DNA of 20,055 nucleotides from a virus, in the IMG/VR virus record IMGVR_UViG_3300025645_000610, positions 1 through 20,055 of that record; one strand, given 5' to 3'. The translations under genes were made by a program, and so were the position numbers. Shown here piece after piece: positions 8,382 to 13,692 of this stretch (position 1 is its first letter; each line of letters starts with the position of its first letter). Under the pieces are notes generated by a model. It was not told the origin of the DNA, made no database searches, and was given only the letters and a program-made list of their open reading frames with translations.

Positions 8382-8922
8382 GTTTCGCAACAATGTTAAT
8401 TAATTTCATACAATATAATAGTTCACCATCAATGATAAACTCAAATTCTGACGTTGGCCTGAAGGACACTAAATCCTCTTCGTTTATACCCATTTCCTCA
8501 AGACCTTTGTTTCCGTGCTTTAACAATCCCACAAGAGGCTTCTCTCTATCTAAAGAGAAAATGTCATGGCTTACTAAAGGTTTTACAAAACAATAATCCA
8601 GATGAGCCTTATTTGCTCCATACATATAAATTTGCTCAGGTGAGCAAGCATACATATCTTCTTTAATAAAACTTCTACTGTTTTTTTCGTTGCCTCTAAT
8701 GTCATAGAATCTTCTGAATACGTTATGGTGTACTACTACTTTATCTCCAACTTTAATGTCAGTTTTTATAGATAAAGGCAAAGCGACAACTTCTGCCACC
8801 TTGCTTACACTTTTAAATTCCTCAATTCTTGTATTTATAATGAGGTCAACATCGTCAACCTTAACAGTATTGTTGTATCGACCCTCGATGGGTTTTACGA
8901 TAAAATCGTGGATACTTTTCAT
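8326..8922 (-). CDS. Tandem GroES-like (cpn10-like) co-chaperonin candidate
   Basis: A 198-aa protein that reads as two consecutive co-chaperonin-like barrels. Repeat 1 (about residues 4-100) has IHDFIVKP, a loop with hydrophobic DVDLIINT, SKVAEVVALP, IKVGDKVVVHHNVF and a closing FIKEDMYACSPEQIY. Repeat 2 (about 108-182) has LDYCFVKPL, REKPLVGLLKHGN, INEEDLVSFRPTSEFEFIID and GELLYCMKLINIVAKHG. These follow the GroES order: xVKPx strand, mobile loop, GxVxxVG strand, VKxGDxVxF strand, then a DGExYxxxxExDI-like end. Known parallels are chloroplast Cpn20, with two tandem cpn10 domains, and the T4 co-chaperonin gp31. The start at 8922 shares bases with the upstream stop (TAATG). It sits directly before the packaging and head genes. 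The first repeat is the more convincing one; the second needs a profile search. Confidence 0.65.
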   Translation of the reverse strand: MKSIHDFIVKPIEGRYNNTVKVDDVDLIINTRIEEFKSVSKVAEVVALPLSIKTDIKVGDKVVVHHNVFRRFYDIRGNEKNSRSFIKEDMYACSPEQIYMYGANKAHLDYCFVKPLVSHDIFSLDREKPLVGLLKHGNKGLEEMGINEEDLVSFRPTSEFEFIIDGELLYCMKLINIVAKHGRKGNEEEYNPSWAKSS

Positions 8923-9149
8923 TAATACTGCAAGTCGTATTCGACTGAAATAGCCATATTACTATTGAACTTTTTCCAAGGCAAGATCTCATCACCTTTC
9001 TTTATGTATATGTTATAAGAACTATCTTTCTCATCAAAGAGAATATCAGATATTTCATGACCACCATACACCTGTTGTCCAACGGAGTAGTGCATCGCAT
9101 CATTTTTATAATCAGACCCTATACTGATTTTTCTTATAACACTACTCAT
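8922..9149 (-). CDS. Unknown 75-aa protein
   Basis: A small protein of predicted beta character with alternating hydrophobic and charged residues (VGQQVYGGHEISDILFDEK, YNIYIKKGDEILPWKKF). It has no signal peptide, membrane segment or recognised motif. Translation appears coupled on both sides by TAATG overlaps: its ATG shares a base with the stop of the coiled-coil gene upstream, and its stop shares one with the start of the tandem GroES-like gene. I do not recognise the family. The tight coupling suggests it is made in step with those neighbours. Confidence 0.75.
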   Translation of the reverse strand: MSSVIRKISIGSDYKNDAMHYSVGQQVYGGHEISDILFDEKDSSYNIYIKKGDEILPWKKFNSNMAISVEYDLQY

Positions 9150-9385
9150 TACTTAGATTCTTCTTCCTCAACAGCAGTGTAACTGCCATCGTCAAGGTTA
9201 ATGTTTACACGACCATACTTTTCTTCAAGTGTAGTCTTTGTCTCTTCAACCTCTTGATTCACATCAAGCATAACACTCATGACCTCGTGCTTTCTAAGTT
9301 CTAGTGTTCCGATGTCTTGTTTAATTTGAGCAATTTTTGTTTGTTGCTCTCTGATAAGTTCAAGCTCTTCGTCTGTTATTCTCAT
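9149..9385 (-). CDS. Unknown 78-aa coiled-coil protein
   Basis: Residues about 4-55 form a heptad-type amphipathic helix rich in Glu, Gln and Lys (ELELIREQQTKIAQIKQDIG onward). A short beta-like tail follows (YGRVNINLDDGSYTAVEEEE). The helix-then-strand outline recalls half of a prefoldin-like coil, but there is no sequence motif that proves it. The ATG at 9385 follows an AT-only leader (AATTTAATATAATG), and the stop overlaps the next start. It is the first gene of the short run leading into the tandem GroES-like protein. Function is unknown. Confidence 0.75.
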   Translation of the reverse strand: MRITDEELELIREQQTKIAQIKQDIGTLELRKHEVMSVMLDVNQEVEETKTTLEEKYGRVNINLDDGSYTAVEEEESK

Positions 9386-9436
9386 TATATTAAATTTGAT
9401 TAAATTGTCTTCTATATTATTATTACCTATGTTTTA

Positions 9437-9880
9437 TTATTTTTCTGCTGAAGTCCCATAATAATAGGCAAATATGTTTGAAATTACTACTCCTTCAACC
9501 ATACCCATTAAATGTACAAAGAGTTCATTATGTAAAACTCCTTCCTCGTAAACTACTGCGTATATGATAAATAAGAAAGAAGCTAACCCAACGATACCTG
9601 TAAGCATCATCATAGTATCTTTTCCACCTGCCTTTTTAACTTCAACCTCTCTATTTCTAGCAGATTCTCTATCCTTTACTTCTAACTCATACATTTCTTT
9701 TGTTTGAGCTAGTGCTACCTTCCTATCTTCGGGCTTAATCTTTTCATCCTTTTCAATAAGGTTCTTAACCATACCTAACACCCCTGCGTCTGGCAAAAAG
9801 TCCCCAGCTATTTCTAGTATATGGGGGGCAGTATTCCCTAAGAAAATACCAAGTTTTGTTTCTTTGAATTTTTTAGACAT
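9437..9880 (-). CDS. Holin, 3TM-type family
   Basis: A 147-aa protein resembling the 3TM holin family, which permeabilises the inner membrane at the end of infection. The N-terminal half is soluble, with a hydrophobic ILEIAGDFLPDAGVLGMVKN stretch. An acidic/basic helical region follows (about residues 45-85: EDRKVALAQTKEMYELEVKD, then RESARNREVEVKKAG). Two clear membrane segments come last: about 90-111 (MMMLTGIVGLASFLFIIYAV) and 120-142 (FVHLMGMVEGVVISNIFAYY). The ending YYGTSAEK matches the FYFGSS-type end usual in this family. It begins 8 bases inside the end of the metallopeptidase gene and lies close to an M15 peptidase, which supports a lysis role. A third membrane helix is not obvious. 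Confidence 0.7.
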   Translation of the reverse strand: MSKKFKETKLGIFLGNTAPHILEIAGDFLPDAGVLGMVKNLIEKDEKIKPEDRKVALAQTKEMYELEVKDRESARNREVEVKKAGGKDTMMMLTGIVGLASFLFIIYAVVYEEGVLHNELFVHLMGMVEGVVISNIFAYYYGTSAEK

Positions 9881-10223
9881 TGTATTTTTTATCTTTATAT
9901 TTAGTCTTAGATTTCTTATAAGCCTCTTTCTCCCAAGGAGAATTAGATGGACTTGCCATAGCTATCTTAGGATTATTCTTTGAGTACTTCTTACCCTTCC
10001 AATAAATGTTGCTATCATCATAATCTAAGTCGCCTCGTGACATTTGATTTATGTGGACTTCTTCGTGTCTAATAACCTCATCGTGAAACTTAGGGTCTAG
10101 CTTCTCATTTATTATGATAGTGCCGTTGTTATTACTTTGCCCAAGAACGCCAGGCCCCAATTCTGCTTGATAGACTGGAGTCGGCTCACTGTTATATGGG
10201 GGGTTAGATAGTTTGAACGCCAT
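9873..10223 (-). CDS. Small HExxH zinc metallopeptidase-like protein
   Basis: A 116-aa protein with the zinc-peptidase signature HEEVH at residues 53-57 (context DEVIRHEEVHINQ), where the two histidines bind zinc and the first Glu is catalytic. A second acidic site, WEKEAY at about 97-102 with E100, could be the third zinc ligand, as in compact gluzincins. The N-terminus is Pro/Gly/Asn-rich and the C-terminus ends in a Lys/Tyr-rich tail. There is no signal peptide, so it would need the holin or incorporation in the virion to reach the envelope. It sits between a DUF5872-like gene and the holin. Whether it digests peptidoglycan stems, host proteins or a virion precursor is not shown by the sequence. 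Confidence 0.7.
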   Translation of the reverse strand: MAFKLSNPPYNSEPTPVYQAELGPGVLGQSNNNGTIIINEKLDPKFHDEVIRHEEVHINQMSRGDLDYDDSNIYWKGKKYSKNNPKIAMASPSNSPWEKEAYKKSKTKYKDKKYNV

Positions 10224-10236
10224 TTTTTATATATGT

Positions 10237-10503
10237 TTACCACTTAACTTTATCCGCCCAATATGCAGCAGACATTTTACCTTTAGCTATATTCTTTCCG
10301 TGCCTAGCCTTAAAACTTTTTCTCTTGGCCTTCATTTTAGCAGACTCTCCAGATTTTGGCTTTCCTGCCGTACTAGCACCCTGCTGACCAAACCTAATTA
10401 TCTTTTCTTTTCCACCCTCACAAGCCTTTACAACGTGAGACTTCTTAGGATGTCCAGGTGTTCTCTTTGGCTTATTACAAGCCATGTCTCCTTTCTTAAC
10501 CAT
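10237..10503 (-). CDS. Small basic DUF5872-like protein
   Basis: An 88-aa, strongly basic protein with a characteristic end: IIRFGQQGASTAGKPKSGES, then a KRKSFKARHGKNIAKGKMSA stretch and AAYWADKVKW. I recognise this as a conserved small protein of tailed phages and large DNA viruses (DUF5872-type), with no assigned function that I know of. Cys9 and Cys28 near the N-terminus could be a metal or disulfide pair. The net positive charge suggests nucleic-acid binding or packaging with DNA, as inference. Start ATG at 10503 shares bases with the stop of the M15 peptidase gene (TAATG). Confidence 0.7.
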   Translation of the reverse strand: MVKKGDMACNKPKRTPGHPKKSHVVKACEGGKEKIIRFGQQGASTAGKPKSGESAKMKAKRKSFKARHGKNIAKGKMSAAYWADKVKW

Positions 10504-10964
10504 TATATTATTGTATATCTAGTCCTACCATGTTCCTTCCAAGCCTTTAGGCATCTATTCCTATTCTTCTCTTGAGAAACGTAAGATATGTGTATCCAAT
10601 TAGGATTTTCATTATCGCCAAATTCCCATATCATCTGATCAAAGTCTAAGTTATCTTTTACAAACTTATACATCTCAGCATTAGTCATGCATCCATATGA
10701 GTCATCTAAATCAAAAGCTTGTCCCTTGCAGTGCTGCGAAGTAGAGCTTCCCCCAATAGCTTTGTTTAATTCAACTGAACGAAAGAAGCTATTAATGCGT
10801 ATAGGGCCTCCTACGTGACTTCTAAGAGGCTCAAATATCTTTTCTGATATAGTACTCATATTATCCAATTCGGACTCGTTAGGGAGGTTAATTATGTTTA
10901 ATCTATCCGCTGTGTCACTTCTGACTGCCTCCTTATATGATATATGTTCACTTATTTTTTTCAT
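10503..10964 (-). CDS. M15-family peptidase (endolysin-type)
   Basis: A zinc D-Ala-D-Ala carboxypeptidase-like domain (Peptidase M15, VanY/M15_3 type) that would cut peptide links in peptidoglycan. I start it at the ATG at 10964 (153 aa, MKKISEHISYKEAVRSDTAD), not at the TTG at 10982. Visible motifs are INSFFRSVELNKAIGG, the zinc site SxHxxGxAxD in STSQHCKGQAFDLD, and the third ligand in PNWIHISY. QMIWEFG carries the likely catalytic Glu. The protein is a single domain without a cell-wall-binding module or signal peptide, so export would depend on the holin nearby. Its start lies within the end of a small membrane-protein gene. Confidence 0.88.
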   Translation of the reverse strand: MKKISEHISYKEAVRSDTADRLNIINLPNESELDNMSTISEKIFEPLRSHVGGPIRINSFFRSVELNKAIGGSSTSQHCKGQAFDLDDSYGCMTNAEMYKFVKDNLDFDQMIWEFGDNENPNWIHISYVSQEKNRNRCLKAWKEHGRTRYTII

Positions 10965-11112
10965 CCCTGTATTTTTTAACAACAGCCAACCACTTAAAAG
11001 CAGTGTAACCTATTGTAACAACTAATAAGAGTATCTTAAGTATGACCTCTATGTCTGACATAGTTATCATCATCACTAAGGTATTAGCAATATAAAGCTT
11101 AAAATCACTCAC
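10948..11112 (-). CDS. Small single-pass membrane protein (GTG start)
   Basis: A short gene of about 54 codons from a GTG at 11112, five bases after the preceding stop. Inside ATG starts exist at 11073, 11070 and 11061. The protein reads roughly MSDFKLYIANTLVMMITMSD, then IEVILKILLLVVTIGYTAFK and WLAVVKKYRDEKNK. One strong membrane helix (about residues 21-43) is followed by a positively charged tail, which predicts a cytoplasmic C-terminus. The stop TGA at 10948 lies inside the start of the M15 peptidase gene. Its place next to an endolysin-type enzyme suggests a lysis accessory (holin, antiholin or membrane anchor). The exact start is uncertain. Confidence 0.65.
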   Translation of the reverse strand: MSDFKLYIANTLVMMITMSDIEVILKILLLVVTIGYTAFKWLAVVKKYRDEKNK

Positions 11113-11116
11113 AATT

Positions 11117-11338
11117 TTAACTCATATCATCATCGTCATACCCTTTTGCTTTCTCTGTGATAGGCCCTGGAATATAAGCTGGCATATTTTTAGCTAATAG
11201 CTGAATACCATTTGCACCTCTACTGTTTCCTTTACCTTTTGGCATATTGTCCATATTCAATGGCCCAGCCCAAATTGAATCAAATCCCTGTTCTTCTGCG
11301 TAAGGTCTTTTTGTTTCTACCATCTTCTTGCTTTTCAT
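11117..11338 (-). CDS. Unknown 73-aa protein
   Basis: A small, probably disordered protein with a basic N-terminus (MKSKKMVETKRPYAEEQGF), a middle rich in Met, Asn and Gly (LNMDNMPKGKGNSRGANG), a short hydrophobic stretch (IQLLAKNMPAYIPGPI) and an acidic end (YDDDDMS). The leader AAAAAATAATATTATG follows the pattern of other genes here. An internal Met6 is a possible start. It lies in a run of small low-complexity genes between the winged-helix gene and the lysis genes. No function can be assigned. Confidence 0.65.
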   Translation of the reverse strand: MKSKKMVETKRPYAEEQGFDSIWAGPLNMDNMPKGKGNSRGANGIQLLAKNMPAYIPGPITEKAKGYDDDDMS

Positions 11339-11352
11339 AATATTATTTTTTA

Positions 11353-11619
11353 TTACTTTATACCTCTAGATTTATTTCCTCCGTACATCATTAAACCCAT
11401 ATCTCTAGTTTTTGCATTAAAGTTTAAATCTGTAGGCGTTGTAGTTGTAACTTGACCTGTTGGGTCTGCTGGAGTTCTTTGTACTCCCATAGGAGAACCT
11501 ATTGCCTTGTTATATACAGGTTGTACTACAGGTTGTTGTGAAGGTGGTGCTGCATTTATAGCAGCAACTCCCATCATGTTTGCTTCTGCAATACCTGTTT
11601 GGTCTATTGTATTATCCAT
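11353..11619 (-). CDS. Unknown 88-aa Pro/Thr-rich protein
   Basis: A low-complexity protein: an Ala/Met-rich N-terminal part (IAEANMMGVAAINAAPPSQQ), a central Pro/Thr/Val-rich stretch with TGQVTTTTPTDLNF, and a C-terminal MGLMMYGGNKSRGIK motif. No membrane helix or signal peptide is evident. Composition suggests a disordered linker-like virion or assembly protein, but that is only a guess from position among late genes. I do not recognise it. Confidence 0.65.
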   Translation of the reverse strand: MDNTIDQTGIAEANMMGVAAINAAPPSQQPVVQPVYNKAIGSPMGVQRTPADPTGQVTTTTPTDLNFNAKTRDMGLMMYGGNKSRGIK

Positions 11620-11634
11620 TTTTTTATTATTTAT

Positions 11635-12429
11635 TTATCTTTTGTCATTTTTAAATGATTGAATACTATTTCTTAAACTTCTAAGAGGATTGTTTTCTCG
11701 TATAACCTGCACTGGATTATTAGCTATTGCGCTAGTAGATTTGTTGACTTGTTTAGGACTGCTGTTTGGTTTTAATTTAATCTCTCCAGTTTTTTCAAGT
11801 TCTTTAATTCTATTTTGAATGTTTTTCTCTCCAGTTGACATTCCTGATGATTTACTTGAAGAATTTCTATGAGTAGTGTTATCCATAGCCCAACCTTTTG
11901 CCTTATACTGAGCTATTCTTTCTGGACTAAAAGCAGCAGCCATGCCTTTTGACTTTGGTTTGTTACTAACAGTATTAGTGGCAGTATTAGGAGCAGTTTT
12001 AGGAGCAGTTTTAGTGGCAGTATTAGGAGCAGTATTAGGAGCAGTATTGGTAGTATTAATTCTACTTTTTATTTCTGCCAATTCTTTATTGTAGTTTGCT
12101 TCAGAAGAATCTGAGCCACGTACCGTAGTACCAGTACTAGTTTCTACTTTAGGAATACTAGTGTTTGCACCACTTGTTTTTTGCTTTGTTTTGCTTGCTA
12201 AATAACTTTTGTCAAAATCTCTCTTAACAGCTTTCCTTGCTTTATTTTTAGCAAAAATGTTTGCTGCTGTTGCTGCTGTCAAAGAAGTAAAAGATGAATC
12301 TAAAGGAGTTGTTGCATCAAACTTTAACTCTCCTCTATCTCTTGCTTTTTCAAAAGCATCTTTTTTTGCAGCTCTATATTCTTTTCTTTCAGCTCTCTTG
12401 GCTCCAAAACTTTCTGATATATCTTTCAT
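11635..12429 (-). CDS. Low-complexity basic protein with NTAP repeats and GWA motif
   Basis: A 264-aa protein with a charged helical N-terminus (residues 1-70, SFGAKRAERKEYRAAKKDAF), an Ala-rich hydrophobic patch (about 50-60) and a Ser/Thr-rich middle. A four-residue repeat region runs about 127-153 (NTAPNTAPNTATKTAPKTAP onward). The motif AQYKAKGWAMDNT is at about 173-185, and a basic C-terminus ends in SFKNDKR. The GWA motif is shared with the next gene upstream (AQYDKLGWAYDET), so the two proteins probably share a binding partner or ancestry. No enzyme motif is present. A structural or DNA-associated virion role is inference. Confidence 0.7.
   Translation of the reverse strand: MKDISESFGAKRAERKEYRAAKKDAFEKARDRGELKFDATTPLDSSFTSLTAATAANIFAKNKARKAVKRDFDKSYLASKTKQKTSGANTSIPKVETSTGTTVRGSDSSEANYNKELAEIKSRINTTNTAPNTAPNTATKTAPKTAPNTATNTVSNKPKSKGMAAAFSPERIAQYKAKGWAMDNTTHRNSSSKSSGMSTGEKNIQNRIKELEKTGEIKLKPNSSPKQVNKSTSAIANNPVQVIRENNPLRSLRNSIQSFKNDKR
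11969..12052. repeat. Seven 12-bp tandem units within the NTAP-repeat gene
   Basis: On the plus strand a 12-base unit of the type gcagtattagga repeats about seven times with single-base changes (tattagga, ttttagga, ttttagtg, tattggta). It encodes the four-residue NTAP/NTAT/KTAP units of the 264-aa protein. Because the unit is a multiple of three, copy-number change would keep the frame. Confidence 0.85.
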
Positions 12430-12457
12430 TTTTTTTATTTAAAAGATTAATACTTAA

Positions 12458-12967
12458 TTATTTCTTTGCTTTTTTTGCAGCTTCTAGCTTACCTTCCAAT
12501 CTACTTACTTTCTTGGTTGACTTAGCACTTTTTCTGGCTACTTTCTTTACTGTTCTTTTTTCTTTTCTAACTTCTTTTTTAGGAGTAAATTGTTTTACAA
12601 GTGATTTCTGAGCAGCTGTGCTAGCTTTTTGAGGAGTTGCACTTGTTTTAGGTTTAGCTTCTTTAGTAGCAGATTTTACAGAAACAACTCCCTTAGGTGC
12701 TACTTTTTTCATTGGTGCTTGTTTTTTAACGGCTGCTTTTTTTGCTGGAACATTCACCACAGGAAATCCTGCATTTGATGACCTAGTAGTAGGCCTAGCT
12801 TCTCTTCCTTTTAAAGGTCCTTGTACTGGAATTGTCTCATCATAAGCCCATCCTAATTTGTCATACTGAGCTCTTCTCGCCATAGAACCTACGGCTTCCA
12901 TTTTACCTGTTTGCTTTAATCCAGAGCCATAGGCTGACTTCATTTTAAATCCTTTACTGTTGTTCAT
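12458..12967 (-). CDS. Lys/Ala-rich basic (histone H1-like composition) protein
   Basis: A 169-aa, strongly basic protein. The first 45 residues contain the motif AQYDKLGWAYDET (33-45), shared with the downstream 264-aa protein. Residues 70-169 are a Lys/Ala/Thr/Pro-rich, probably disordered tail (PAKKAAVKKQAPMKKVAPKG, then KKEVRKEKRTVKKVARKSAK and ending KLEAAKKAKK) like histone H1 or bacterial Hc1-like tails. Such tails bind DNA non-specifically, so a DNA-condensing or virion core role is plausible. Nothing beyond composition proves it. The ATG at 12967 follows an A-rich leader (AAAGAAAAAAACA). Confidence 0.7.
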   Translation of the reverse strand: MNNSKGFKMKSAYGSGLKQTGKMEAVGSMARRAQYDKLGWAYDETIPVQGPLKGREARPTTRSSNAGFPVVNVPAKKAAVKKQAPMKKVAPKGVVSVKSATKEAKPKTSATPQKASTAAQKSLVKQFTPKKEVRKEKRTVKKVARKSAKSTKKVSRLEGKLEAAKKAKK

Positions 12968-12988
12968 TGTTTTTTTCTTTAATGTTAG

Positions 12989-13435
12989 CTATATTGATTT
13001 ATCGTTGTTTACGTTTTTGATTGATTTTTTTAGTACTTTGTCAGAGTATGTGCTACCTTTCATTATAGTATTTCTCTGTGGGCTTGTAGGTATGTCCTCT
13101 TCACCCAGCATTATTCTATACATTCTACTTATAAGTTGTTTGCCCTTGAATGAAACCTTATATACATTACTTTTTGTTGTAGTCCTATTCCTTTTAGCAA
13201 ATAGACTTATCCATCCGTTATCCTTAAGCTTAGACCACCTCCTGGTATCCCAACTGTAAGAATAAGCTCCATCAATAAAATCAAGTCTGTTAAAGAGACC
13301 AGTGCAGTCTAGGTAAATTAATAACTCTAGATCTGCATTAGAAAGTCCATTGTTCTTGCAAGCCCACTGCCTGATAATGCGGTAGTGCTTTAGTAGACTT
13401 AAATTCTTTATATCATTGGCCTCAAGACGCTTCAT
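12989..13435 (-). CDS. Winged-helix DNA-binding protein
   Basis: A 148-aa protein with a winged helix-turn-helix outline. Helix 2 is near residues 31-48 (LSNADLELLIYLDCTGLF), the likely recognition helix at 60-76 (YSWDTRRWSKLKDNGWI), then a basic beta-wing (about 77-95, FAKRNRTTTKSNVYKVSFKG) and a dimer-type helix KGKQLISRMYRIMLGEEDIP. This resembles MarR-type regulators and a family of winged-helix proteins frequent in Bacteroidetes phages. The C-terminal tail is basic. Its ATG overlaps the groES stop (ATGA), so it is translationally coupled to the chaperonin genes. It may regulate late transcription or act as a structural DNA binder; targets are unknown. Stop is TAG. Confidence 0.7.
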   Translation of the reverse strand: MKRLEANDIKNLSLLKHYRIIRQWACKNNGLSNADLELLIYLDCTGLFNRLDFIDGAYSYSWDTRRWSKLKDNGWISLFAKRNRTTTKSNVYKVSFKGKQLISRMYRIMLGEEDIPTSPQRNTIMKGSTYSDKVLKKSIKNVNNDKSI

Positions 13436-13692
13436 AAAACAACAACAACGTCAAATTCTTTTATGACTTTATATATTACCTTATCAATTTCCATATCAAA
13501 CCCTGCGTGTCTGTCGTAGTAAATGGTATCCCCATCTTGTACTCCTTCAACTAATGTTCCTATGGTTTTTACTTTAGCCTCTCTGTATCTTATATCTTCT
13601 CTGTGACTCTCTCCTAAAATTAAACCACCTTTTGTAGATACTTCGTTTTCCTTTACAGGCTCTATCAACATATACTTTCCTACTGCCTTCAT
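13432..13692 (-). CDS. groES: Co-chaperonin GroES
   Basis: An 86-aa Cpn10 that caps the GroEL cavity. Visible elements are the N-terminal strand KYMLIEPVKE, the mobile loop STKGGLILGESHREDIRYRE with the hydrophobic GGLIL tip (residues 22-26, equivalent to the IVL contact of E. coli GroES), and VKTIGTLVEGVQDGDTIYYD, RHAGFDMEID and the C-terminal VIKEFDVVVVL. It is about ten residues shorter than E. coli GroES (97), with a reduced roof region. The start shares a base with the groEL stop (TAATG) and the stop overlaps the winged-helix gene (ATGA). The order groEL then groES is the reverse of the common bacterial groES-groEL order. Confidence 0.92.
   Translation of the reverse strand: MKAVGKYMLIEPVKENEVSTKGGLILGESHREDIRYREAKVKTIGTLVEGVQDGDTIYYDRHAGFDMEIDKVIYKVIKEFDVVVVL

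Noticed and set aside
9149-9385. Calling the 78-aa coiled-coil protein a prefoldin
   Set aside because: Only the general helix-and-strand outline fits. No prefoldin motif is visible, so it is kept as an unknown coiled-coil protein.
12209-13259. Plus-strand frames with long Phe/Leu-rich hydrophobic runs (looking like membrane proteins)
   Set aside because: They are complements of Lys/Glu/Ala-rich minus-strand proteins (AAA and GAA codons read as TTT and TTC), so the hydrophobicity is an artefact.
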